A DNA stretch of 34,803 nucleotides from assembly GCA_000181795.3 (NCBI GenBank), contig CM012953.1, forward strand, positions 1,637,029 to 1,671,831, in the 5' to 3' direction. The position numbers and the translations under genes are program-made. The notes under the pieces were generated by a model. That model was not told the origin of the DNA. It was given only the letters and a program-made list of their open reading frames with translations, and did no database searches. This document shows positions 13,739-23,295 of the stretch, piece by piece (within the stretch, counting starts at the first letter, position 1; each line of letters starts with the position of its first letter). This stretch comes from Trichinella spiralis (Eukaryota > Nematoda > Enoplea > Trichinellida > Trichinellidae).

Positions 13739-16157
13739 ATGATGGCAGTTGGCGAATTGTTGATCGGCGGCGAGTCGTCGGCCGGCCCAGTCGGTCGACT
13801 GGCGTCCGACCAGGCCGATCCGATGGACGACGAGCTGGTCAGACGAGTGGACAGTTACTTGCTCGACATATTGGACGACGACAACGGGTCGCAGGATTTC
13901 GACGCCAAAAAACCGTCGTCGACGTTGTTGTCGTCGGCCGACGGCTATTTCACCGCTTCGGAAAACGACCAGTCCGACTCGAACAGTCCGATGGATCGGT
14001 CGTCGTCGTTGTCTTACGGTAGTTTGGGCGATGGCAAACCGGCGTTGGGCTCCAGTTTCGACGTTGCCAGCTTGTCTTCGTCGAGTCGGTCGAGTAGCGC
14101 GCCGGCAATGGCCGTCGGCGGCGGCGGCGGCGGCGGCGGTGATTCTTCGTCGTTGCTGAGTGTGAATTTGTCGCCCGTTTTGGAACAACTGGTCCGTTTG
14201 GAAATTGAGCAAGGTGCCGGCTACAACGACACCACCACCACTGCCAGTCCACTCTCTGCCCCGAGCACTGCCAACAACGACAACTATTACAAATATTATT
14301 GTTCAACTTGGTCCAATTCCAGCGGTAGTGCTTTTTTTCATCACAACAACAACAACAACAACAACAACAACCACGCCTCTGTCTGGTCGACTGGCGACGA
14401 TTTGTTCAACCAGCATTGTGGTGGTACTGGTGGTGGTTACGACGGTTGGAATGCAAGCGGTTCCTCATGCGGTAGCACCAGTAGCAGTAGCAGTAGCAGC
14501 AGCAGCAGCAGTAGTAATAGTAGTAGTACCGGTAGCAGTGATGGTAATAGTCGGCAACAACAGCTCCATTCGTCGTTGTTTTATCCTGGCAATTCAGCCG
14601 GCGATTCAGTCTGGTCTCCTGCCGGCATTTGGAAAGAACCGAAATTGGACGTCACAATCAACGGCACTGGAAACAACGGAATCAACGGTGCCACTCCCAT
14701 CCCCACAACGGTGGGCACAACAACAGCGACAACAACAACAACAACAGCCAGCGGCTGGTTGTTCGGCGACAACTGGGACTCGTCGACTCAACAACCGTCG
14801 GTTGTGAAAATTGACGCCGAACCGCCGCGCTACGTCTCCTGCTACATGTCGCCGTCGCAGAGGCTGGCCTGCGAGCAGATGGCCAGCGAGATGGCCAGAC
14901 GTCGGGCGTTGAGTCGCATGGCACCGCTGTTGCCGATGACGGTGAACCCGGTACTGGCATCGGACGGCACTTTCGGCTTTCTGGCCCCTCGGCCGAATCC
15001 TTCCTACTATCACCACCAAGACGACTTGATGACGATGAAGGAGATTTATTGCAGAAACGGCGGCGCTGGCCAGCCGATGGCGCCGCTCTGGTCTGGCGTG
15101 CCGTTGTGTTACGACGTGCCGGCGTTCGGTGGGGCCGGTCCTCAGGCTTGGTACCCGTTTTCGGCCGCCTATCCCCAGTACCGTCCCTATTATGGTCCGT
15201 TGAAAGGGGGAAATAGGCGAAACGATTCACTGTTGGATTTGCATTTGAGTTATGACGAATGTTTCGAAGAATTTCGACTGCTTGAAAAAGATCGAAAAAA
15301 GGTTACAAAATGAGACAAACTTATTTGTTTGATTTCAAAATGAAATTTTCAAAAATTTTCTACATTACAGGCTACAGTAATTAGAATAAGTGAGCTTTTG
15401 TATTAATTTTTTGTCATTTTGTTCAGACCGAAGCGGAACTCGCTCGTCACAATTTGGGGAAAAAAATCAACAGCTCCAACAATATACCGATTCCTCGACT
15501 GCCGGTGGCTCCGTCTCGAATCGACCGCATGCTGGTCGACTATTTCCGAGAACACGCTAGAGTAATTTAATTAATTGATTAATCAATTAATTAGATTGAT
15601 CGACACTTGCATATTTTTTTTCTCAGGTCGTCACTTTGTTGCAAAAAATGGAATGGCTTCGTTCGGAAACGTTGAACAGTCGTGTTTACGAGGCAGTCCG
15701 CGCTTGGTTCAGCGCCATGAGACAGTTGCAAACGTTGCGTATTACTGAACGGAACAATTTCATCCGCAACCTCACTCCCATTCAAGAAGAGATTGGTATG
15801 TGTTGTTGTTGTTGTTGATTTGAAATGTACCGTGATTTGTTTATTTGTTGTGTTTATTGTGCAGATGTGAGTAACACGGCGAACGCGTTGAAAGTGTTGA
15901 CCAAGACGGTACGGCGAGCACGTACCGCGATGGCTTGTTCATTGATATTGACCATCAACGTGCAGTTGACCGCCGAACAGCAAGAGATGGTGAGCAAATT
16001 TCTCGGTGCCGATGCTTTGGCCGAGATGTTGTTATCCAAAGCTGACTCGACCAAGGCAACCCCCATAACAGACGACAGCGCCCCCACCCCCACCACCGTC
16101 GTTGCTGAGGGAAAAACTGAACAGACGGCGCCACAGTTGCCCGAACCCAACAAATAA
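13739..16157 (+). CDS. MEIOC: MEIOC-like meiosis regulator, four exons
   Basis: The model joins 13739-15301, 15427-15561, 15627-15795 and 15865-16157 (719 residues). All junctions are GT-AG and the frame is kept. The C-terminal part (about residues 496-690) follows vertebrate MEIOC: DECFEEFRLLEKDRKK joined to TEAELARHN, then NNIPIPRLP, PSRIDRML.DYFREHAR and VVTLLQKME, with the exon junctions inside the conserved blocks. The first exon (521 codons) is poorly conserved and holds runs of Gly (127-134), Asn (203-211), Ser (about 247-263) and Thr. In mice MEIOC binds the RNA helicase YTHDC2 and promotes and maintains meiotic prophase by lowering mitotic transcripts; Drosophila Bam-Bgcn is the analogous pair. 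The start is the first ATG after an in-frame stop. The MEIOC call rests on my memory of the vertebrate sequence. Codon use is much more GC-rich than in the surroundings. Confidence 0.8.
15568..15593. repeat. Perfect 26-bp palindrome in MEIOC-like intron 2
   Basis: Within the 65-bp second intron, 26 bases form a perfect inverted repeat with no spacer. It is built from TAATTAATTG and its complement around GATTAATC. It could extrude a cruciform or form a hairpin in the pre-mRNA, or be a homeodomain-type site. It may equally be a by-product of AATT repeats. Confidence 0.8.
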
Positions 16158-17029
16158 CTGATAACTTACTTCATCAGCAGCAACGTATACAATATAATTA
16201 TTTTTTCTTTATTAGCTTTTTTCAGTTTGTTTATTACTTTCCCTCGTCAACAACTCTCCCTCCCCTTATTAAACAATCCTCCACCACTACCACCCACAAT
16301 TAAGTATATGCGTAATTTTTCTTCTTCTTCTTCTTTTTTGTTTTTATTTTGCCATATCATGCCATTTTAAATTAAGCTTTGTCTAATAATGCATTTACTT
16401 TTACAGTAGTGCGTGTCGTGTCGCCAAAGCGCACCAAGTTGTGTTTTAGGAAAAAAAATTGCATAGTTCATTAGTGCTACTACTACTACTACTACCACTA
16501 CTACTACTATTGCTAGTACTGATTGTTTTGTTTTGTTCTTTTTTTGGTGTAACACTGCTTTGTCTTTTTATTTTTTTTCCTTTCTACCCTCTTTCTCTTT
16601 TTTTCTTTTTTGTTTCATCTATCGTCGTCTGGGTTTGTTTTTCATTTTGCTTAATTTTTTCAATGGTATTTTTTAATGGCTAAATTTCCAAATTTCTTCA
16701 GGTTTTCTTCGGATTTTTCTTCATTTTTACACACACACACATTCGACTAGCTCAACCGTAAGTTGTAATAACTTTTTCCTGAAAACAAATATACAGCAGT
16801 TGATACTGTTGCGAGTTGAAAAATAAGTTCTGATATGGTGATGTATGAATGAAATGAGAGAATATTCAAATTTTCCCTACTCTCGTCGTGCCGCCTATTG
16901 CACAACATTTATCATTCCCGCTCATTACTGCACCAATTTTCTTTTTCCCTCTGAAAGGTAGTATTAATTAATTAATTTATTTATTTATTTATTGGTTTGT
17001 TTTTGTTCGTTTATCTTCTTTCACTAATT
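16158..17029. other. 3' flank of the MEIOC-like gene, pyrimidine-rich
   Basis: T-rich and CT-rich sequence with a CTA triplet repeat (about 16478-16510), a short AC run near 16730-16741 and AATT/ATTT repeats near 16965-16995. Minus- and plus-strand ORFs here are low-complexity Leu or Val runs made by the triplet repeat. The 3' UTR of the MEIOC-like gene must lie here, but I see no clear canonical poly(A) hexamer close to the stop. Confidence 0.6.
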
Positions 17030-17766
17030 CGTTTTCTTCTCTCTGCGTACGTTCTTCTTTGCACAAACACCAAAAAAAACAGAGAGTGAGAACTGTGATA
17101 ATGTATTTTTTGTTCATGTTACCTTAAATCAAAACTACCATTTTTAAAAAGAAAACATTTCTAGCCCTGCCCCGTGATTGTTTTTCTCTCTTTCTCTTTG
17201 CAATTAAACAAGGTACGTTCTATTTTTTTAAATTTTTTTTACTGCACTTGATTATTTATTAGTTATTAGAGTTGTTCTTCTTCTTCTTTTTTCCCCTCTT
17301 TCTATCATTTACCGTTTTTTCTTTTAGCACCATAATAGTTTTTGTTCGTTCTTTTTGTTGGGTTTTTCATTAATTAATTAATTAATTAATTAATTAATGA
17401 TATTTTTCATAATTTTAATTATCTGCCGGTAAGTGAACGAAGCTCAACCGAGTGAAAAAATTGTTTGCTTTGTGTGTGTGTGTGTGTGTGGAGGGGGCAG
17501 ATTACGTACTTCTTCCTTTTCTTTTTCTTTGTGGAGTATTGTAATCTTTTCCTCTCTCCATTTTTTCTTTTCAACATAGTCCAATTAATTATTCTGATGA
17601 GTAGTTAGTTCTTTTGGCGCTTCAATGGTTCTGTAATTGTAGAATAGGTTGCAATTTGTTAGTTAAAATTCAGGATCATGTGGCTTGGAAAGAATCGCAG
17701 CAGAGAATTCATTCATTCAGTCATTGTGTCTTTTCGAATCGATCACCTTTATACAATATATATATA

Positions 17767-18362
17767 TATACATGGCAAAAAAATAAGCAGGTTTCAATTA
17801 CATTCTGTATTTTTGTTTCCAACCCATTATTTGCATATTTTTTTGGAAAAAATTTCTCCCGTAGGCTTTTTGTTTTTCGTAAGCTGTTTTGAGGTTTCTT
17901 TTCAATAGCACACAGTTGAACAAAAGTTTATTTTTGTTTTGGCAAAATTATTTTCCCTTTCCTACAGTACTCGTAGATAAACCTGCAGGTCATTTCTAGT
18001 TTTTGTTCCCCGTGTGTACTGTTCAACATCCGCATCGATAAGATCGTTGATTTTTGTTTAACGTCAAAGAAAGAACCACATTGAAGTTTTTTGATCAATA
18101 ATATCCAATTCCATTCATTCTTAACTTGTCTCGTTGTCGATATCTCACCAACCGGTGTGCAGTTGTGCAATTATTGTGGTGCAGCATTGTATGCAACCGG
18201 TACTGCCACTGTTTCCCGAAAATGTTCGTTTTGTTCATGTTTAATTTTGAAATAAAAAGTGCAAAACAACAAGCAATTGAATTTATGAAAAATGTTTGCC
18301 TGTTGAACGATGTTGGCTAATTGTTGCGTTTTCCAATAATAACATGTTAAACAAAAAAAATT
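17767..18362. repeat. 596-bp tract identical to 33048-33643
   Basis: I compared the two copies line by line and found no difference across this noncoding tract. Two short ORFs, one on each strand, are repeated in both copies only because the DNA is identical; nothing else supports them as genes. The left end of the identity coincides with the insertion point of the solo LTR in copy B. Confidence 0.92.
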
Positions 18363-18390
18363 TCACTAAATCATCCAATGCAAGCACATG

Positions 18391-18396
18391 TTTATT
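18391..18396 (-). terminator. Candidate poly(A) signal of Arg/Ser-rich gene A
   Basis: TTTATT on the plus strand reads AATAAA on the minus strand, about 170 bases after the stop codon of the gene. The same hexamer is kept in copy B at 33672-33677. Confidence 0.45.
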
Positions 18397-18425
18397 TATA
18401 TAATTTTACTTCTTCAATTATTATT

Positions 18426-18434
18426 ATTATCATT

Positions 18435-18466
<32 letters not shown>

Positions 18467-18468
18467 TA
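18426..18468. repeat. ATC triplet microsatellite
   Basis: A run of ATC units in the 3' flank of Arg/Ser-rich gene A. Copy B has the same repeat, but shorter (about 33708-33730), so it has changed length since the duplication. Confidence 0.85.
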
Positions 18469-18565
18469 TATCAATTGTAATAAACGTAATATAATAAAAG
18501 AAATAATGTGAATGAATGAATGAAATTTAAAATTCATAACTTAAGAAATTTAGTCAGTAAATTGT

Positions 18566-19822
18566 TCAAGTTCCACGACCACGTTTGGGATTTCTTCTTC
18601 CTTTTCTTGTACGATGATGCTTGAAATGGAGCTTTTTCAAAAGCTTGCGACTGATCTCCTCATCTCTGCCAGAAAAGTTGTACCGTTCAGAGGGATATTT
18701 TGCAGCTGTACAAAACGCGCTCGCGTCGTATGGTGACTTCACTTGGACGTAAAGCTTTTGAAACATACTGCGTCCACTTGGACTAAGCAGATAGACTTTA
18801 CTGTCGTCTGGCAGCATCAAAACGTTCCGCTTTGATAACGAACATTCGAATTTGTCTCGAAACGAACGACGTAAAGTGCGAAAACAATGTTCACAATAAA
18901 TTCCAGGATGGCAACCACAACTCAACAGTTCAGGCATTTCACAACGACCACCACACTGATGTCTTAAATGAGATTTGCTTCTTGCTCTTGATCTTCTTCT
19001 CCTTCTTCTCGCACTTCTTCGTCTATTCCTTCTTCTCCGACTTCTTCTACTTTCACTGCTTTGACTTTCCGTCCGACGTCGAGCTGCATCATTTTCGTCT
19101 GTGGAATAATGATCAGAATCACGGTCGAGTGAACTGAAAGGAGATTTGCTTCTGGTTGCAATTGATCTTCTTTTTCTTCTTCTTCGTTCTCTCCTCTTTC
19201 TGTTTCTTCTTCGTCGACTTTCCGAGCGGTGGGATTCATCACTTCCGTCTGTGGAATAATTTTGAGAATGCTGATCCAGTGAATTGAAAGGCGATTCACT
19301 TTCGGTTGTTGTTGATCTCCTTTTTCTCGCACTTCTTCGTCTCCTGTTCCTCCGCCTGTTTCTTCCACTTTCACTGCTTCGGCTTTCTGACCGATGGGAT
19401 GTATCAGGCCTCTCTTTTGATTTATGTTGAGAATACTGATCCAGTGATTTGAAAACAGATTCAATGCTGGTTGCTGTTGATGTAACTTTTCTTTTTTGAC
19501 TTCTCGCCAAATGGGATGCATCATTTCGGTGTCCAGAATCGTTTCTTTTCGAACTTGAGTGTTGAACTTGACTCGCATTTGACGAAATTCCGCTTTTTCC
19601 TCCTCTTTCACCTCGGCCTTTCGACGAAATTGATGCATCACTTCTTATTGGAGATTTTGAAAGTGGACGATTTGCGTCGGATCCACTTTTTGTTTGAGTT
19701 GGTCTTTCTGTTGTTTTTTCACATTTTCCACCCTTCGACGAATGGAAATGACTACTTCTTCCACCAGAATTGCTTCGAGTAGAAGAATGGGAGTGAGAAG
19801 AAGAATGACCACCTTTCGCCAT
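18566..19822 (-). CDS. Arg/Ser-rich protein with Cys-rich C-terminal domain, unrecognised family
   Basis: This is a 418-residue single-exon ORF starting at an ATG (complement of 19820-19822). Residues 1-115 are rich in Ser, His, Gly and Lys (MAKGGHSSSHSHSS). Residues 120-283 hold three tandem units of about 50-57 residues. Each unit opens with a patch like SPFNSLDQHS or SPFSSLDRDS, passes YSTD and an acidic spot, and ends in a long Arg run. The C-terminal 135 residues are different: seven Cys at 290, 294, 302, 304, 310, 313 and 327 with a nearby His, suggesting a metal-binding fold. A segment with VYLLSPSG and AAKYPSERYNFS follows, then a basic tail. It should be nuclear and nucleic-acid-binding by composition. 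I recognise no known family. A partial paralogue lies at 33829-34614. The gene converges on the MEIOC-like gene. Confidence 0.75.
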   Translation of the reverse strand: MAKGGHSSSHSHSSTRSNSGGRSSHFHSSKGGKCEKTTERPTQTKSGSDANRPLSKSPIRSDASISSKGRGERGGKSGISSNASQVQHSSSKRNDSGHRNDASHLARSQKRKVTSTATSIESVFKSLDQYSQHKSKERPDTSHRSESRSSESGRNRRRNRRRRSARKRRSTTTESESPFNSLDQHSQNYSTDGSDESHRSESRRRRNRKRRERRRRKRRSIATRSKSPFSSLDRDSDHYSTDENDAARRRTESQSSESRRSRRRRNRRRSARRRRRRSRARSKSHLRHQCGGRCEMPELLSCGCHPGIYCEHCFRTLRRSFRDKFECSLSKRNVLMLPDDSKVYLLSPSGRSMFQKLYVQVKSPYDASAFCTAAKYPSERYNFSGRDEEISRKLLKKLHFKHHRTRKGRRNPKRGRGT

Positions 19823-19850
19823 GTTTAAAGCTACTCAACTGAATTGACGA

Positions 19851-20554
19851 GTACTTTATCGCTTTCACTTCTGCGCGCATTTTAAAGTATAAATGGACTT
19901 TAAAGCGAAAAGTTTATTCAAACATGCCATTTAAACAGTACACTTGAACGCATTATGATTTTCAAGTTCAAATTGAAAAAACATTTAAAAAAATTAATTG
20001 AAAAATCGCCAGAAAAAATTTATTAAGCAAAAACAAACCATACAACAATCACTGTGAGTGAAATAATTGAAATAGTAACGTCTTGTGATTTTACAATCAT
20101 AATTTCATTTCCGTATTCTCACGTTTGTTACTTGACAGTTTTAGTTTTTATCGTACATTCCATTCTGTGACAGCGAAGCAAGAACACACGTGTCATTTCA
20201 GAGCAAATTAGGATGTTGTTTCTCATTTGACAGTCGTCCCTTGAAATTTGCAGTTGTGCGTTCCAGAGGAAATCGTGAATTTCCAATTTCCACGAATACA
20301 TGCTGCTTTTGTTCATTCGCTTCGTTGATGCCATATACTCCTACGCAATTGTCCGTAAAATGTGGAAAGTTTATTTATTTGCAAGCTAAGTGTTTATTGT
20401 ATATTTATTTTTTCAATATAAAACATTTTAGAATTAATATACATATAATAGTCTGCAATGTTCTTTTTCAAAAAACATCATTATCAGAATTTGTTTCTTC
20501 CTTTTTTCATTTCATGGAAAATACGCTGATATGGTTCTGCAGTTATTTCCAAAT
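19851..20554. other. Spacer upstream of Arg/Ser-rich gene A
   Basis: AT-rich sequence holding the likely promoter of the minus-strand gene. Within about 110 bases upstream of the ATG there are TTTAAAGTATAAATGG-like stretches that could serve as a TATA-type element. No gene is seen in the rest. A long plus-strand ORF starting near 20190 runs from this spacer into the BEL/Pao remnant and is not a host gene. Confidence 0.5.
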
Positions 20555-22120
20555 CATGCTTAAACTTAATCGCCGTACCGCTCTGCTGCCGCCAGCTGGC
20601 CATGTTGTGGAACAGATCGTGCAAAGGACCCATGAAATTGAGATGCACGCTGTAGTCAACCAGACTTTCCCACTGTTACGACGACGCTTCTGGGTGATGG
20701 GAGGACGCCAGGCGGTTAAACGATGCATTCGATCACGCATCCCTTGAAGGAAACAAGACAGTCGTCCTTTTTGCTCCTTGATGAACGAATTGCCGCTGGA
20801 GATGCTGGAACCGACCTTTCCTTTCATCAAGTAGGCCTTGACTTTGCTGAACCCCTGCACGTGAGGGAGGAAAACCAGGCCATCAAGAAAGTGTACATCT
20901 GTCTGTTCACGTGCATGGTGACCCATGTTGTTCAACTCGAACTAGTCACCGCCATGACGACGACATGTTTCCTGGTTAAGCACGTTAAGCCGTTTTATCA
21001 GTAGGAGAGGGAGATCAGCGATAATTCAGTCTGACAACTTTCAGACTTTTAAGCAAGCGGATTCATTTGTCCCTGCTCTGCTCGTCAGGGAATCGTCCGG
21101 GAAATTACGTGAGGAACTGGCGAAGCGGTGCATCGAGTGGAAATACAGCATGGAGAGAGCTCCCTGGAATGGTAGTTCCTGGGAGAGGCTTGTTTGCTCA
21201 TCGAAGAATGCACTGAGAAAGGTGCTGGGAACCAGCCTGCTCCGTAGTGATGAGTTGCAGACCATCCTCTGCAAATTGGAGGTGCGCATCAACGACCGCC
21301 TGCTGGCATTGTTGAGCAGAAATCCATGAGATTGCGCCCCCTTGACGCCGGCTCACTTCTTTATTCGAAGAGAGCTCTCCTTACTTCCGCAAGGGAGCAC
21401 CAGCTCTGACATGAGTCAAGCACCTGAGAAAACGCTGGCAACACCACTTGTTGTTGATGCGCCAGCTTTGGAAACGGTGAACTGACAAATATCTCATCAC
21501 CCTCACGATCCGACGGAAGTAAACAAAGATGGACCAAGAGCCTGAAGCGGGAGATCCTGTTCTCCATGTGGAAGAAGGGATCCTGCGCAATTAGTGGAAA
21601 CTCAGCGTGATCACCGCGACTCTGCCAGGAAGTGATGGCGTCATTCGGTCAGAGCGAGTGCAGACCGCCCGCGGAGTGTTGACTCGTCCAAGCAGATCGC
21701 TGTTCCTGTTGGAGCCAACCGGGAGCTCGTGATGGGCGAAGTCCATCAGGCGAGAGACTGTCAAAAACTACTTTGCTCGAACCTGACAATCTGAACCTGC
21801 TATTGTTTGCCGGGTTTGAAATGTGTGTGACGTGGAGAGTCGCATAGTGACAAATTGAAGGCGAGAGTGAAGAGTAGTTGTGTCAGTGCGTTGTGCTTTG
21901 TGTTTCAGTGTTCCGTAGTGTGTTGTGAGTTAATCTCTCACGCTTTACCTGTTACTAAATTTGCACCTTTGTCCAGTGAAGTGCTTGTTCCTATCTGTTG
22001 TCCTGCTTTACGATACGTTCCGGAGAGAACGTGAGTCAGACTGCGGTCAGGCGATCATTACTGATTTGACCTACCGCTGAAGAAAAATTACCGTCAATTA
22101 ATTCGCAGGCGACAACGGTT
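20555..22120 (+). mobile_element. BEL/Pao LTR retroelement remnant, integrase end
   Basis: Translated plus-strand sequence shows the 3' part of a BEL/Pao pol. It has the integrase zinc-binding region (LRRRFWVMGGR), the catalytic core region (HQVGLDFAEPL, CLFTCMVTHVVQLEL) and the C-terminal motifs around GSSWERLV and LTPAHFF. A later tail resembles the domain that ends BEL/Pao pol (WKL, LPGSDG, LTRP). The segment after about 21760 may be its LTR, following a purine-rich stretch. Gag, protease and RT are not seen. It is an old, broken fossil with several breaks. Confidence 0.8.
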
Positions 22121-22128
22121 TTGTCGCT

Positions 22129-22290
<162 letters not shown>

Positions 22291-22599
22291 TTTATTGATT
22301 TATTTATAAATCTATCTATCTATGTATGATTTCGAAGTGGTTCCTCAAACAGAAACATCGGAATGCTATATGCTTTCATGGCGCATCTGTAAGCAGTGCA
22401 GCACAGAGACACTGTTCAGAAGACCTTGTGGTTACCATGGCCTTAGATTCTACTAACGTTGCCAAACAGTGGCAGAAAGCTGACCCATAACTCCCGCAGG
22501 TCAGATTATAGATTGATTATAGTGAAGGATTGGCCATGAGAAGCTCCAGGGAGCAGTCACATGATAAAAAGTCCTCGGGCCCAGCGGGACCAGATAACC

Positions 22600-22815
22600 G
22601 TGAACTGAAGGATCCTATGGGAGATACTGGACACTGACGAGAGAAGGTTGCTGCAACTTATTCCCTGTGAGAAAATCGCGGAGATTCTGAGAGCCATCCA
22701 CAAACACCAGAAAGAAGTCCTCCTGGGCTTGGCGAAAGCCTTGGTAAAAGTGTATCAGCGATTTTACTAGCCTGAACTGCGGGAAAATGTAAAAGATTGG
22801 TGTTGGGTGTGTTAG
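22600..22815 (+). mobile_element. Ty3/gypsy integrase scrap
   Basis: The plus strand reads RRLLQLIPCEKIAEILRAIH, then GLAKALVKVYQRFY and PELRENVKDW. This is the pattern of the zinc-binding N-terminus of Ty3/gypsy integrases (IL.A.H, G..KTL..V.QRFYWP..R..V..W). Only this fragment is seen; it is a broken fossil. The sequence at 22325-22600 shows nothing I recognise. Confidence 0.6.
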
Positions 22816-23011
22816 AGAACTAACGGCCGTCGAGGCAAGACTCAATGGCGTGGAATTTGCAGAACCGGCAGACCAGGATGGCTCGTTACACCAGAAAAAT
22901 TCTGAAACGTAGCTATTGATTCTGTTTCAGAACATCGACTCAGTTGTCATTTTTGAATCAGAGTAAAGTGAAGTAAAGCGAAGAACAAGAACAAAGTGGA
23001 AGAGCCAAATG

Positions 23012-23295
23012 GTGGCAACAGTCCTCGCCAGACGGTGACGCTCGCTTTGTGAGAGATACGGCTGCAGAAGGGCCGGAACCGCGTACTTTATTGCCTTCTC
23101 ACGCACTACCGTTTTACGTAAATTACAGTTGAAAGCACTTTTGCACTTGATTGCTGTAGTGCGGTTACAGTGGAAAATGGATGGTTGGAATTGGTGGCGG
23201 TACGCTGGTTAGTTGGTCGTGGTGTGATTGAGTGCATTGATTGCTGTTGTCTTGACCGTCTTTATTATGAGGCTTGACGTATTAAGGCCGTCTAT
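23012..23295 (+). repeat. LTR-like sequence related to the 23296 LTR
   Basis: The stretch starting TGGCAACAGTCCTCGCCAGA is similar to the start of the LTR at 23296 (TGTAACCGCCTTCGCCGGAC), and the similarity runs for about 40 bases. It may be an older, diverged LTR copy into which the next element inserted. The rest up to 23295 is not assigned. Confidence 0.4.

Larger units (their letters stand above)
17030..19850. repeat. Segmental duplication, copy A
   Basis: This block matches about 32118-34620 in the same orientation. The first 730 bases are similar but carry scattered substitutions and length changes in simple repeats such as the TAAT run (17370-17398) and the GT run (17473-17489). Next comes a 596-bp tract without any difference (17767-18362), then 3' flank at roughly 96 percent, then the Arg/Ser-rich gene at clearly lower similarity. 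The copies are separated by about 12 kb that is mostly retroelements. The left boundary is approximate. Confidence 0.9.

Noticed and set aside
13580-15230. Long minus-strand and alternate-frame ORFs (up to about 210 codons) opposite the MEIOC-like first exon
   Set aside because: They are shadows of a GC-rich, repeat-bearing coding exon: products are Arg, Val or Thr runs, while the plus frame joins properly to the conserved exons.
16367-16683. Val- or Leu-rich ORFs on both strands
   Set aside because: They are produced by the CTA triplet repeat and T-rich sequence, with no other support.
17405-17470. A spliced-leader RNA gene around the CCGGTAAGTGAACGAAG motif kept in both duplication copies
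   Set aside because: There is a donor-like GGTAAG, but I cannot show a leader exon, a proper Sm site or snRNA promoter; conservation is explained by the duplication.
17928-18320. 80- and 64-codon ORFs repeated exactly at 33209-33601
   Set aside because: Their identity follows from the identical 596-bp tract, they overlap on opposite strands, and neither shows a domain or codon bias.
18964-19641. A 225-codon minus-strand ORF in another frame of the Arg/Ser-rich gene, rich in Glu and Lys
   Set aside because: It is the shifted reading of AGA/GAA-type repeats; the 418-residue frame has an ATG, the conserved Cys domain and a paralogue.
20190-20747. A 185-codon plus-strand ORF as a host gene
   Set aside because: It starts in AT-rich spacer and ends in BEL/Pao integrase sequence, so it is a chance fusion of frames.
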